The notes beneath the pieces are model-generated. The model was not told the origin of the DNA. It was given only the letters and a program-made list of their open reading frames with translations, and searched no databases. The position numbers and the translations under genes were made by a program. Below are positions 32,035 through 41,375 of a DNA stretch of 64,000 nt, one piece after another. This DNA is from Didemnitutus sp041906465 (GTDB lineage Bacteria > Verrucomicrobiota > Verrucomicrobiia > Opitutales > Opitutaceae). The DNA lies in contig JAYRJE010000009.1 in the NCBI GenBank assembly GCA_041906465.1, positions 1 to 64,000 on the forward strand, given 5' to 3'. Position 1 is the first letter of the stretch; each line of letters opens with the position of its first letter.

Positions 32035-33234
32035 GTGTTTCTCGTGGCCACTCCGCCGACCGTCCCGCAAATCTTCCTCGCCGCACTGCGCCTCGGCTGC
32101 ACGTCGTTCGGCGGACCGATCGCGCACCTCGCCTACTTCCGCCGCGACTACGTCGAGCGCCGCCGCTGGATCGACGAGGCGCACTACGCCGACCTCGTCG
32201 CTCTCTGCCAGTTTCTCCCCGGTCCCGCGAGCAGCCAGACCGGTTTTGGCCTCGGCTTCCTCTGGCGCGGCTGGGCCGGCGGACTCGCCGCCTGGCTCGG
32301 CTTCACGCTGCCGTCGGCCGCGCTGATGATCGCCTTCGCGCTCGGCGCAGGAAAACTCAGCGCGCTGCTCGGCACTGGCTGGCTGCACGGACTCAAGCTC
32401 GCCGCCGTGGCCGTGGTGGCGCAAGCCGTGCTCGCGATGTGGCGCTCGCTCGCGGCCCGCTGGGACAGCTCCCTGTTGGTCGGCCTCACCGCGGCAACGC
32501 TCGTCGCCGTTCCAGACAGCCGCATCCAAATCGCGATGATCGCCCTCGGCGCGGTCTTCGGGTTCCGCCACTTTCGCGGCTTGCCCCGCACGACCGTTCG
32601 CCACGAGTCCGCGATCGCGCCCCGGTCCTCTTGGGCGCGCAGCCTCGTCCTGCTCGCACTCTTCTTCGCGCTCTTGATCGCCCTCCCGGCATTTTCGCGC
32701 ATCACACCAAACCCGCCGCTGCTCGCGCTCGCCGACCAATGCTACCGCGCGGGCGCACTCGTCTTCGGCGGCGGACACGTCGTGCTGCCGTTGCTCGAAC
32801 GCGGGTTCGTCGCCCCGGGCGGCGTCGCGCCCGAGCAATTCCTCGCCGGCTACGGCGCTGCGCAAGCGGTGCCGGGACCGTTGTTCACCTTCGCCGCATT
32901 CCTGGGCGCATCGACGCACGGCGTCGCCGGCGGCGCGTGGGCGACGCTCTGGATTTTTCTTCCGGGCCTGCTGCTGGTCGCCGCCGCGCTGCCACTGTGG
33001 CAAACGCTCCGCCGCGACGTGCGCGCACAAGCCGCGCTGCGCGGCGCCAACGCCGCCGTGGTCGGCCTGCTGCTCGCCGCCCTCATCCACCCGATCGGCA
33101 CCACGACGCTGACCGACTGGCGCAGCATCGCGCTGGCCGGCGGCGCATTTCTCGTGTTGCTCGCGCCGCGCGTGCCGGTGTGGGCCGTCGTGCTCGGGTG
33201 CGCCGCGGCAGGATTTCTTATCGGGCCGACGTAA
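32035..33234 (+). CDS. chrA: Chromate transporter ChrA
   Basis: A 399-residue membrane protein built of two homologous CHR domains, the long bidomain form. The signatures CTSFGGPIAHLAYFRRDYVERRRWID and CQFLPGPASSQTGF occur in the first half; the second repeats them as RAGALVFGGGHVVLPLLE and GYGAAQAVPGPLFTFAAFLG. About 10-12 TM helices. Exports chromate, or sulfate-like anions. It begins the rightward metal gene run; only 72 bp separate it from the next gene. Confidence 0.93.
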   Translation: MFLVATPPTVPQIFLAALRLGCTSFGGPIAHLAYFRRDYVERRRWIDEAHYADLVALCQFLPGPASSQTGFGLGFLWRGWAGGLAAWLGFTLPSAALMIAFALGAGKLSALLGTGWLHGLKLAAVAVVAQAVLAMWRSLAARWDSSLLVGLTAATLVAVPDSRIQIAMIALGAVFGFRHFRGLPRTTVRHESAIAPRSSWARSLVLLALFFALLIALPAFSRITPNPPLLALADQCYRAGALVFGGGHVVLPLLERGFVAPGGVAPEQFLAGYGAAQAVPGPLFTFAAFLGASTHGVAGGAWATLWIFLPGLLLVAAALPLWQTLRRDVRAQAALRGANAAVVGLLLAALIHPIGTTTLTDWRSIALAGGAFLVLLAPRVPVWAVVLGCAAAGFLIGPT

Positions 33235-33306
33235 GACTTGATTTCAATCAAGCGATTCCGCGAAACCGCTTGCGCTGCACGCACGCCCTGCGCATGCCTG
33301 CCCGCG

Positions 33307-33690
33307 ATGCGTCGCCGCTTCTCCACGCTCGCGCTGCTCGTCGCCTGGCTCTGTGCCAACGGCGCGGTGTGGAACGTCGTGCAAGTCGTCGCCTGGGCCA
33401 AGATGTTCCGCGATTACTCGGCCGTGATGCCCGCCGCCGCGGCGCTGCGCGTCACCTTCGTCGAGGGCGAGGCGTGCAACCTCTGCCACATCGCCCAATC
33501 CGCTCAGGAAACCGCGCGCGACCAACTCCCGCGCGACGATGCGCTCGGCGGCAGCGACCGCGTCGTCCTCGCTTTCCAGGCCACGCCTCCCGTGGTCGTG
33601 ACCGCTCCCGATTTTGCCTGGCCGGGCCTCGTGCACGAGGCCGGCCTCACGCGCACCGACGCGGTGCCCGTGCCGCCCCCACGGGCCTGA
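33307..33690 (+). CDS. Small exported protein with a CNLCH motif, DUF2946-like
   Basis: 127 residues from Met 33307: a basic start, an N-terminal TM or uncleaved signal (STLALLVAWLCANGAVWNVVQVVAWA), then a periplasmic part with GEACNLCHIAQSA (CxxCH) and a Pro-rich tail. Although CxxCH is also a c-type haem motif, the protein lacks other cytochrome features; small membrane proteins with such Cys/His pairs (DUF2946-type) accompany TonB copper receptors in other bacteria. It ends 123 bp before the OprC-like receptor and is probably co-transcribed. A metal-binding role is inference. Confidence 0.65.
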   Translation: MRRRFSTLALLVAWLCANGAVWNVVQVVAWAKMFRDYSAVMPAAAALRVTFVEGEACNLCHIAQSAQETARDQLPRDDALGGSDRVVLAFQATPPVVVTAPDFAWPGLVHEAGLTRTDAVPVPPPRA

Positions 33691-33813
33691 CGAAGCCCGC
33701 TCCCGCTCCATGCGACTGACCGACGCGCCCTCGCGCGCGCTCGTTTCGGCATCTCCACGCGTGCTCCCGCTCCGCGCCTTCGCGCGGCTGCACACCCGTT
33801 CCCTCGCTTCGTC

Positions 33814-35907
33814 ATGCACCCTTCATTCCGTTTCGCTACGTTCGTTTCTCTCACCGCCCTCGCCGCCTCCGCGGTCGAGCCGTCACCTTCACCCGCGCGC
33901 GAACCCACCGTCGCGCTCGATCCGCTGGTCGTCACCGGCGCGCGCACTGCGCAGCCGCTGGTCGTCACCGCCGATCCGCGCGCCCCCGCGCAACCCGTGC
34001 CCGCGCACGACGGCGCGGACGCTCTGAAATCCGTGCCCGGCTTCGCCGTCATCCGCAAAGGCGGCACCGACGGCGATCCCGTCCTCCGCGGTCTCGCCGG
34101 CTCACGCCTCGGCGTGCAGATCGACGGCCAGTGCCTCTTCGGCGGCTGCGGCAACCGCATGGACCCGCCCACCGCCTATGTTTTTCCGGCTGCCTACGAT
34201 CGCATCACGATCGTGAAGGGCCCGCAAAGCGTCCTCCACGGCCCGGGCAACAGCGCCGGCGTCGTGCTCTTCGAGCGCTCCTACCGCCGCCTCGCGCAAA
34301 ACGAAACCGCGCTCTACGGCTCGCTCACCGCAGGCAGCTTCGGCCGGTTCGACGCCGTCGCCGACGTCCGCGCCGGCTCGCCCGCGTGGCAGATCCGCGC
34401 CACCGGCACCACGACCCGCGCCGACGACTACGAAGACGGCGCCGGCCGCTCCGTGCACAGCGCCTACGAACGTTGGAGCGCCAACGCCGCGCTCGCATGG
34501 ACGCCCGACGAGCGCACGTTCATCGAGCTATCTGCGGCGCGCAGCGACGGCGAGGCCGCCTACGCGGACCGCGCGATGGACGGCGTGAAGTTCGCCCGCG
34601 ACAACTACGCGCTGCGCCTCCGCCGCGAACAGATTTCGCCGCTCGTCGCCGCGGCCGAAATCCGCGCGTTCCACAACTACGTCGACCACGTGATGGACAA
34701 CTACTCGCTCCGGCCGTTCGCCGCCTCGGCGATGATGCCCAATCCCTCCGTCTCGAATCCCGACCGCGAGACGCGCGGCGCCGTTGGCTTGGTCGAGCTG
34801 CTCCCGCTCGATTCGCTCCGCCTCACGATCGGCGCCGATACGCAGACGAACACGCACACGCTGCGCTCGTCGATGAACCAAACCACGATGCCCTACGAGG
34901 CCAAAGCCCGTGCGCGCGACGCCCGCTTCGAACAGCGCGGCCTCTTCGGCGAAACCGCCGTCACGCTCGCACCGGGCCGCCGCCTCTTCGCCGGCGCGCG
35001 CCTGGACCGCTGGGAAGCGGCCGACGCCCGCAGCGTCGTCTCGCTCTCGATGATGAGCACTGCGCCCAACCCCAGCGCCGGCCGCGTGCGCACGAGCGAC
35101 CTCGCCAGCGGTTTCGTCCGCTACGAGCACGACCTCGGCGCCGCCGAACGCGCGCCCGTCACGCTCTTCGCCGGCCTCGGCCGCGTGCAACGCTTCCCGG
35201 ATTACTGGGAGCTGATCAAAAACGAGAGCACCGCCAGCGTGAGCGCCTTCGGCACGGAACCGGAAACGACCACGCAACTCGACGCCGGCGCGCTGTGGCG
35301 CGCGGGTGCGGTCGAGTGGAGCGTCTCCGTTTTCGCCGCGCGCATCGACGACTTCATCCTCGTGCAAAGCGGCTACGCCAAACCCTCGGGCATGAGCTCG
35401 ATGATGACCACGCGCAGCGCGGTCGTGACCCGCAACATCGACGCTGTCACCCGCGGCGGCGAAGCGTCGCTCGCCTGGCGCTTTGCCCCCGACTGGAAAC
35501 TCGACGCCTCGCTCGCCTACGTGCGCGGCGAGAACGACACCGACGCCCGCCCGCTCGCGCAGATCCCGCCGCTCGAAGCGCGCCTCGCCCTCGCCTATAC
35601 GCGGCCGACGTGGTCCGCCGGCGCGCTCGTCCGCGCCGTCGATGCGCAGAACCGCATCGCGCTCAATCAGGGCAACATCGTCGGACAGGACCTCGGCCCG
35701 ACCGCCGGCTTCGCCGTCTTCTCGCTCCACGGCAGTTGGAAACCCACCGCGCGCACGCGCCTCTCGGCCGGCATCGATAACCTCTTCGACCGCGCCTACG
35801 CCGAACACCTGAGCAAAGCCGGCGCGATGATCGCTGGCTTCGTCCAAACCACCCGCGTCAACGAGCCCGGCCGCACGCTCTGGCTCAAACTCGACGTCTC
35901 GCTCTAA
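33814..35907 (+). CDS. oprC: TonB-dependent copper receptor, OprC-like
   Basis: Outer-membrane receptor for copper, energised by TonB. 697 residues: signal peptide (FVSLTALAASAVE), plug domain about 45-170, then a 22-strand barrel ending in WLKLDVSL. The plug holds the subfamily-specific sequence PVPAHDGADALKSVPGFAVIRKGGTDGDPVLRGLAGSRL, then DGQCLFGGCGNRMDPPTAYVFP and VKGPQSVLHGPGNSAGVVLFER, which tracks Pseudomonas OprC/NosA closely (the GGCG-x-RMDPPTAY run is near diagnostic). It sits at the head of cytochrome and copper-chaperone genes, supporting copper as substrate. Confidence 0.9.
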   Translation: MHPSFRFATFVSLTALAASAVEPSPSPAREPTVALDPLVVTGARTAQPLVVTADPRAPAQPVPAHDGADALKSVPGFAVIRKGGTDGDPVLRGLAGSRLGVQIDGQCLFGGCGNRMDPPTAYVFPAAYDRITIVKGPQSVLHGPGNSAGVVLFERSYRRLAQNETALYGSLTAGSFGRFDAVADVRAGSPAWQIRATGTTTRADDYEDGAGRSVHSAYERWSANAALAWTPDERTFIELSAARSDGEAAYADRAMDGVKFARDNYALRLRREQISPLVAAAEIRAFHNYVDHVMDNYSLRPFAASAMMPNPSVSNPDRETRGAVGLVELLPLDSLRLTIGADTQTNTHTLRSSMNQTTMPYEAKARARDARFEQRGLFGETAVTLAPGRRLFAGARLDRWEAADARSVVSLSMMSTAPNPSAGRVRTSDLASGFVRYEHDLGAAERAPVTLFAGLGRVQRFPDYWELIKNESTASVSAFGTEPETTTQLDAGALWRAGAVEWSVSVFAARIDDFILVQSGYAKPSGMSSMMTTRSAVVTRNIDAVTRGGEASLAWRFAPDWKLDASLAYVRGENDTDARPLAQIPPLEARLALAYTRPTWSAGALVRAVDAQNRIALNQGNIVGQDLGPTAGFAVFSLHGSWKPTARTRLSAGIDNLFDRAYAEHLSKAGAMIAGFVQTTRVNEPGRTLWLKLDVSL

Positions 35908-36001
35908 CCCTCCCCGCACCTTGGGCCGCTCCGGCGTGAACGAATCACCCTCGCGTTGATTTCTTCATAGGAGCGCCGGGGCGGCCCTTCGCCTTTTCGC
36001 C

Positions 36002-36514
36002 ATGTCTCTCCCTCCCGTTCTCGCTCTCGGTGTCCGCTTCGCCGCGCCGCTCGTTCTGCTCGGGCTCGTCGCCTGTTCGCGCTCCGAGTCCACCGCGCCG
36101 ACCGCGGCCGCCGAGTCCGCCGCCGACGCCCTCGCCCTCCAACTGATCGCCGGCAAAAACGCCTTCACGCGCACCTGCGCCACGTGCCACCAAGCCAACG
36201 GCCAGGGCGTCCCCGCCGTTTTCCCGCCGCTCGCGGGCTCGTCGATCCTCACGGAAACCGATCCCGGAAAGATCATCCGCGCCACCCTGCACGGCCTCCA
36301 GGGCCCGCTCGAGGTCAACGGCCAGACCTACAACAGCGTCATGCCGGCGCAGGGCGCGTTGCTCAACGACGCCGAACTCGCCGCCGCACTCACCTACGCA
36401 CGCAACGCCTGGGGCAACTCCGCTCCCGTCGTCACCGCCGAACAAGTCGCCGCCATCCGGCGCACGACGAAACGCGACACGTTCTGGACCTGGGCGGAAC
36501 TCAACGCGCGCTGA
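36002..36514 (+). CDS. Class I c-type cytochrome, lipoprotein-anchored
   Basis: 170 residues. The signal region ends GLVACSRS, a plausible lipobox (Cys about residue 25). A single haem-binding CATCH motif is at about 60-64 (TRTCATCHQANGQGVPAVFPPLAGS), with the axial Met in YNSVMPAQGALLNDAELAAALTYARNAWGN, the standard cytochrome c C-terminal helix. Periplasmic one-electron carrier. It lies between two TonB receptor genes in the same direction, so it may deliver electrons for metal reduction at uptake, for example Cu(II) to Cu(I); that role is speculative. Confidence 0.88.
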   Translation: MSLPPVLALGVRFAAPLVLLGLVACSRSESTAPTAAAESAADALALQLIAGKNAFTRTCATCHQANGQGVPAVFPPLAGSSILTETDPGKIIRATLHGLQGPLEVNGQTYNSVMPAQGALLNDAELAAALTYARNAWGNSAPVVTAEQVAAIRRTTKRDTFWTWAELNAR

Positions 36515-36556
36515 GCCCCAGCCGCCATTTCTCCACCAGCAATTCTCATTTCCCTC

Positions 36557-38809
36557 ATGAAGTCATCCACGCTTCCCACCCTCACGCTCCTCTCGCTGCT
36601 CGCCACCGCCGGCCTGCGCGCCCAAACCGCGCCCGCCGCCCCGGCGAGCCCCGCCAAACCCGACGTCGTCAAACTCGACGAGTTCGCCGTCACCGCCGAA
36701 AAGCAAAAGGACTTCTCGCTCCCGCTCGACTCCGCGCCCGCCACCGGCTCGCGCCTCGGCCTCGCCAATCGCGACCTGCCCGCGTCCGTCTCCATCGTCT
36801 CGCAGGAAGTGATGCAACTACGCGGCCTCCGCACCGCCGTCGAAGCCGTCGAGGCCGCCGTCGGCATGACCGGCGGCACGCAATTCGGCTCGATCCCCAC
36901 CTACTCCACGCGCGGGTTCGGCTCCAACAGCGTCACCATCATGCGCGACGGCATCCGGCAGAACACCGCCTCGCAATCCTCGCGCACGGTCGACTCGTTT
37001 CTCCTCGACCGCGTCGAGATTCTCAAAGGCCCCGCCTCGCTCATGTTCGGCGAAGGCGCCATCGGCGGCGCCGTGAACTACCTCTCGAAGTCTCCGAGCG
37101 CGACCGCCAGCGGCGAAGCCTTCGCCTCCGTCGGCGCGTGGGACAGCTACCGCTACGGCCTCGGTTGGGGCGGACCGCTTCCGCTCGGAAAAAAGGGCGC
37201 CGTCACGGCTCGCGTCGACTACTCGCACAACGAAACCGCCGGCTACGTCGACCGCAACGCCCAGCGATACGACGGCCTCGCCGCCGCGCTCGCGTGGCAG
37301 GTGAACGACGCGCTGAAGCTCACCTTCAACACCACCGGCCTCAAGGACTGGAACGAGTCCTACTACGGCAACCCCGTCGTCTACGACGGCGTCGTCAACA
37401 CCACCGTGCCCAACTCGCCGGTCGAAGTCCGCACGTTCAACAGCGCCACCGATCGCATGGTCAACCCGCGCATCGATCCCGCCGCGCGCCGCACCAACTA
37501 CAACATCCTCGATAACTACGCGAAGACCGAGAACACCTTCTCGCGTCTCCGCGCCGAGCTGCGCCCCTCGTCCGAGTGGGAAATTCGCAACGAAGCCTAC
37601 CTCGCCACGCAGCTCCTCAAGTGGCGCAACCTCGAGACCAACACCTGGAACCCCGTTAAGCAGCTCGTCGCTCGTTCCTCGTTTCTCCACATCTACCGCG
37701 ACGACATCCTCAGCGGCAACCGCCTCGACGCGATCTACAAGGGCACGCTCGCCGGCCGCCCAAACCGCGTAATCGTCGGCGGTTTCTTCGAACGTAACAA
37801 CCAGACGCGCGGCGGCACGCCGACCGGCTACGCCACCACCGCCTCCGACGTCACGCTCCTCAACCCCGCGCAAACCTCCGGTCCCGGCGACGCCAACCGC
37901 TTCCTCAAAACCTCGCGTGTCACCATCGACACGCTTGCATTCTACGTCGAGGACGCCCTCGACCTCACGCCCGCGCTCAAGCTCGTCACCGGCCTGCGCC
38001 ACGACTCCATCGATCTCCAGCGCGACACGCTCGCGACGCCGACGACCACGTTCGCCACCTACACGAAAAGCTACGCGCCGTGGACCGGCCGCGGCGGACT
38101 CGTCTGGTCCGTCACGAAGGACGTGAACCTCTACGCCAGCTACAGCCGCGCCGCCGAGCCCACGACGCAGCTGGTCTCGTTCACCGCCACGTCGAACGAC
38201 TTCGCGCTGCAAACCGGTCGCCAATACGAGATCGGTGCGAAGGGCTCGCTGACCAAAAACCTCGACGCCACGCTCGCGCTCTTCGACATCGAGAAGAACA
38301 ACATTCTCGCCTCCACGCTCGATCCGCTCACCGGCACGCGCATCTCCCAACAGATCGGCGCGCAAAACTCCCGCGGCGTCGAAGCCGCCCTCGCGTTCTC
38401 CCCCGGCGCCGGTTGGCGCCTCGAAGCCAACGCCGCGTGGACCGACGCCTGGTATGGTTCCTTCGCCGAGAACCTCGGCACCGGCGTCATCGACCGCGCC
38501 GGCCACACGCCCTCGAACATCCCCGAATGGGTGCTCGGCTTCTTCGCCTCGAAGCGCTTCACCAACGGCTTCGCCCTCAACGCCGCCGTCCGCCACGTCA
38601 GCGACCGCTTCGCCAACACCAACAACTCCGTCGTCGCGTCCGGCTACACCACCGTCGACGCCGGCGTCAGCTACACCTGGCGCCGCTGCGTCTTCAGCCT
38701 CCGCAGCCGCAACCTCACCGACGCCGAATACGAACCCGTTGCCGGCACGACGATGCGCCGCCTCGCCGATCCGATCAGCGCCGAGTTCTCGACCCGCGTG
38801 ACGTTCTGA
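36557..38809 (+). CDS. TonB-dependent siderophore-type receptor
   Basis: A 750-residue outer-membrane receptor. Signal peptide (LLSLLATAGLRAQ), TonB-box-like region (VVKLDEFAVTAEKQ), plug (NRDLPASVSIVSQEVMQLRGL ... STRGFGSNSVTIMRDGIRQ ... DRVEILKGPASLMFGEGAIGGAVNYLSKSP) and a barrel ending with a C-terminal Phe (STRVTF). The plug follows the siderophore receptor subfamily rather than the OprC type. Its position 43 bp after the cytochrome gene and 23 bp before a BNR gene with a CusF-like partner suggests a metal complex, possibly a copper chelate, as ligand. That substrate is inference from context. Confidence 0.9.
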   Translation: MKSSTLPTLTLLSLLATAGLRAQTAPAAPASPAKPDVVKLDEFAVTAEKQKDFSLPLDSAPATGSRLGLANRDLPASVSIVSQEVMQLRGLRTAVEAVEAAVGMTGGTQFGSIPTYSTRGFGSNSVTIMRDGIRQNTASQSSRTVDSFLLDRVEILKGPASLMFGEGAIGGAVNYLSKSPSATASGEAFASVGAWDSYRYGLGWGGPLPLGKKGAVTARVDYSHNETAGYVDRNAQRYDGLAAALAWQVNDALKLTFNTTGLKDWNESYYGNPVVYDGVVNTTVPNSPVEVRTFNSATDRMVNPRIDPAARRTNYNILDNYAKTENTFSRLRAELRPSSEWEIRNEAYLATQLLKWRNLETNTWNPVKQLVARSSFLHIYRDDILSGNRLDAIYKGTLAGRPNRVIVGGFFERNNQTRGGTPTGYATTASDVTLLNPAQTSGPGDANRFLKTSRVTIDTLAFYVEDALDLTPALKLVTGLRHDSIDLQRDTLATPTTTFATYTKSYAPWTGRGGLVWSVTKDVNLYASYSRAAEPTTQLVSFTATSNDFALQTGRQYEIGAKGSLTKNLDATLALFDIEKNNILASTLDPLTGTRISQQIGAQNSRGVEAALAFSPGAGWRLEANAAWTDAWYGSFAENLGTGVIDRAGHTPSNIPEWVLGFFASKRFTNGFALNAAVRHVSDRFANTNNSVVASGYTTVDAGVSYTWRRCVFSLRSRNLTDAEYEPVAGTTMRRLADPISAEFSTRVTF

Positions 38810-38831
38810 GTAGGCTGCCGTCTCCACGCCG

Positions 38832-40232
38832 ATGAAAGCCACCTTCCTCGCCCTGCTCTCCGTCGTTTGCCTGCCGACCGCACTCGCCGCGGAGCCGGTG
38901 CGAGAGATTCCGTCGCCCGCGCCCGCCGACACCGGCGAGTCTTCGCTCTACACCGGCGCTGACGGCACGACTTATCTGACCTACGCCGGCCCCGGACTCG
39001 CTACCGATGAGCGCGCGCTCTGGCTCGCCACCCTCGCACCCGACGCCACCACCTGGAGCGCACCGCGCGCGATAGTCAGCACGAAGTTGCTCATGGAAAA
39101 CTGGGCCGACTTCGCCTCGCTCACTGTCGGCACCGACGGCCAGCTCTGGGCGCAATGGTTCCAATTCCGCGAAGGCGAAGACGCGCACGGCTACGACGGC
39201 TGGTTCGCCCGCTCGCGCGACGGCGGCGCCACGTGGTCGCCGCCCGCCCCGCTCGGCCACGAGTTCGTCAGCCTCGCGCCGCTCAGCGGCGGCCGCGTGC
39301 TCGCTGTCTGGCTCGAGAGCGCGCGCGTCCGCGATCCGCACGCCCCGCGCCCCGCGAAAGACCCGAGCGCGCCTTACGCGCCGTCGATGCGCCTGAAGTC
39401 CCGCCTCCTCGCGCCCGACGGCTCCACCTTGCAGGATTGGGTCGTCGACCCCGACGTCTGCACCTGCTGCCAAACGACGCTCGCCCACCTCGGCGGCGAC
39501 CGCGTCGTCGTCTCCTACCGCGGCCACACGCGCGACGAGATCCGCGACAACCACGTCGCGTTTTTCAACCAGCACATCTGGAGCCCGCCGCGACTGCTCC
39601 ACGCCGACGGTTGGAAAATCCCCGCCTGCCCCGTCAACGGCCCCGCGGCCGACGCGCGCGGCGAGTCGCTCGCCGTCGCCTGGTTCACCGCCGCCGACGG
39701 CATCGCGCGCGTGCAGGCGAAAGTCTCGCGCGACGGCGGCATCGCTTTCAGCCCCGCCATCCCGCTCGATCTCGGTCGCCCGATCGGCCGCCTCGATCTC
39801 GTGAAACTCGCCGACGGCTCGGCGCTCGTCTCCTGGCTCGAGGCCAAGACCGAAGCCAACGCCGCCGGTCTCTACGTGCGCCGCCTCTTCCCCGACGGCA
39901 CGCTCTCGGCCCCGCAACTCGTCGCATCCACCAGCGCGGTGCGGGCCAGCGGTTTCGCGCGCCTGGCCGCCCGGCGCGACGCCAGCGGCCTCACCGCCGT
40001 CATCAGCTGGACCGACGCCGTGCCGAAGGACCCCGCGACCCCGAAGTCCCCCACCGCCACGCAGGTCCGCACCGCCGTGATCGATGCCACCGCTCTGCCT
40101 TTCGCCCCCTCCGTGCCCGCGCGTGCCAGCATCGCACGCCCGCGGGCCGTGATCCGCGGCGACGAACTCGCGCTGCTCGAGATTTGCGAACCAGCCGCCG
40201 CCGCTCATTCTCAATCCAACGAAACGCCATGA
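38832..40232 (+). CDS. Exported BNR/Asp-box (sialidase-fold) protein with a CTCC motif
   Basis: 466 residues: signal peptide (LLSVVCLPTALAA) followed by a six-bladed beta-propeller of the sialidase type with Asp-box-like SRDGGATWSPP (about 122-132), VSRDGGIAFSPA and further degenerate repeats. The Arg triad needed for true sialidase activity is not evident. A distinctive PDVCTCCQTTLA motif (about 212-223) offers three clustered Cys, and CPVNG adds another; this Cys motif in a propeller next to copper genes suggests metal binding. Its stop overlaps the CusF-like gene's ATG by 4 nt (ATGA), so the two are coupled. Confidence 0.8.
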   Translation: MKATFLALLSVVCLPTALAAEPVREIPSPAPADTGESSLYTGADGTTYLTYAGPGLATDERALWLATLAPDATTWSAPRAIVSTKLLMENWADFASLTVGTDGQLWAQWFQFREGEDAHGYDGWFARSRDGGATWSPPAPLGHEFVSLAPLSGGRVLAVWLESARVRDPHAPRPAKDPSAPYAPSMRLKSRLLAPDGSTLQDWVVDPDVCTCCQTTLAHLGGDRVVVSYRGHTRDEIRDNHVAFFNQHIWSPPRLLHADGWKIPACPVNGPAADARGESLAVAWFTAADGIARVQAKVSRDGGIAFSPAIPLDLGRPIGRLDLVKLADGSALVSWLEAKTEANAAGLYVRRLFPDGTLSAPQLVASTSAVRASGFARLAARRDASGLTAVISWTDAVPKDPATPKSPTATQVRTAVIDATALPFAPSVPARASIARPRAVIRGDELALLEICEPAAAAHSQSNETP

Positions 40233-40579
40233 AACTCCCGTCCCTCCACCTCCGCCTCGCCATCTTCGCACTCGCTCTGCTCACGCCCGCCGTCGCCGTG
40301 CATGCGCAAGATCACGCGGCCCACGGGGCCGCTGAAAAGCCGGCCGCCAAACTCCATCCGCTGAAAGGCATCGTCGTCGAAGTGATGACCGACAAGACGG
40401 CCCTGCTCGTGAAGCACGAGGAAATTCCCGGCGTCATGCGCGCCATGACGATGATGTTTCTCGTCGACGCCGAGACGCTGGGCCGCGTGAAGAAGGGCGA
40501 CGTCATCACGGCGCAGATGGGACGCGACGAGAACAAGAAGTGGATCCTGCGCGACGTGAAAGTCGCGGCGAAGGAGTGA
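40229..40579 (+). CDS. CusF-like periplasmic copper-binding protein
   Basis: 116 residues: signal peptide (FALALLTPAVAVHAQ), a His-containing linker (DHAAHGAAEK), then the small CusF beta-barrel: HPLKGIVVEVMTDKTALLVKHEEIPGVMRAMTMMFLVDAETLGRVKKGDVITAQM. The His of VKHEE and the Met pair in MRAMTMMF match the CusF H..W..M.M Cu(I) site pattern, although the Trp is not evident. Such proteins carry Cu(I)/Ag(I) in the periplasm. Overlaps the BNR gene by 4 nt; last gene of the rightward copper run. Confidence 0.85.
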   Translation: MKLPSLHLRLAIFALALLTPAVAVHAQDHAAHGAAEKPAAKLHPLKGIVVEVMTDKTALLVKHEEIPGVMRAMTMMFLVDAETLGRVKKGDVITAQMGRDENKKWILRDVKVAAKE

Positions 40580-40670
40580 GGCGTCGCACCGGCTTCCCCC
40601 GATCCGGGCAAACCCGCGTTCCGCCTTCCGTTCGCGCATCAGCTTCCAGCGAGGCCGGCTGAAGTCGGCC

Positions 40671-41219
40671 CTACTGCACGCGCTTCACGCGCACCCAGAG
40701 GCCGTCGGGCATCAGGAACAATTTCCAGGTGCCGAACGACGCGGGGCGAATCTCGACCTCGACGTTTTCGCGCGCGCCGAAAAAACGCGTCTCGGCGTTG
40801 CGTTCGGCCACCCACATCTGGCCGTTCTCGAGCCGGAACGTCGTGTTCGGTCCCCACGCGCGGAAAGTGCCGGCGATGCGCGAGCGGATCACGTCCGTCT
40901 CGGCCGCACTCGGTTTCGGCACGAGCCCGACGCTGGCTTTCTTCTCCGCCTCGATCTCCGCCTTCGCCTGCGCCTTGGCCTCCGCTTTTGCGACCTCCTG
41001 CACCTCCGCAATCGCCTTCTGTCTCGCGTAGGTCACGGCGTGATCGGTTTCCTGCGTCACATACTCGGCGGCGAGCGCGTCCAGCGCGGCACGCTGTTCC
41101 TCCGTGAGGTTTTCCAATCCGGCTTTGGCCCGCTGTTCGGGGCTGAGCGAATGCCAGAAGCTCTCGCGGGCAAAAGCGCTCGCGACCAACACGCAGAACA
41201 CGAGGACGGCCTTTTTCAT
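40671..41219 (-). CDS. Exported protein with Ala/Lys/Glu-rich helix, unknown function
   Basis: 182 residues: signal peptide (AVLVFCVLVASAFA), then LSPEQRAKAGLENLTEEQRAALDALAAEYV, a long charged helix (about 60-95, QKAIAEVQEVAKAEAKAQAKAEIEAEKKA) of coiled-coil character, and a C-terminal beta region (TFRAWGPNTTFRLENGQMWVAERNAETRF ... LWVRVKRVQ) resembling the small C-terminal SH3-like domain of other verrucomicrobial secreted proteins. Not assignable to a named family. The start is Met 41219; longer readings overlap thpR on the other strand. Confidence 0.75.
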   Translation of the reverse strand: MKKAVLVFCVLVASAFARESFWHSLSPEQRAKAGLENLTEEQRAALDALAAEYVTQETDHAVTYARQKAIAEVQEVAKAEAKAQAKAEIEAEKKASVGLVPKPSAAETDVIRSRIAGTFRAWGPNTTFRLENGQMWVAERNAETRFFGARENVEVEIRPASFGTWKLFLMPDGLWVRVKRVQ

Positions 41220-41375
41220 GGCGCGGAAGCAAACAGCGCCGCGCGGTCGGCTCCATCTTTTTCCGTGGGATGGCTCACGTTGCGGCGGCTTCCACCCGTC
41301 CCTCCTGTCCCTGCTGGGACCGTCGTGAGTCACTTTGCGCTGGCGGAGCGGACGCGTGCGACTTCGCTGAAGCGC

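Noticed and set aside
33307..33690. A c-type cytochrome based on CxxCH
   Set aside because: No second haem ligand or cytochrome c helices; the context and size favour a small metal-linked membrane protein.
34131..35780. Arg-rich frames overlapping the TonB receptor genes
   Set aside because: Shadows in high-GC coding DNA; the receptors are full-length with plug and barrel.
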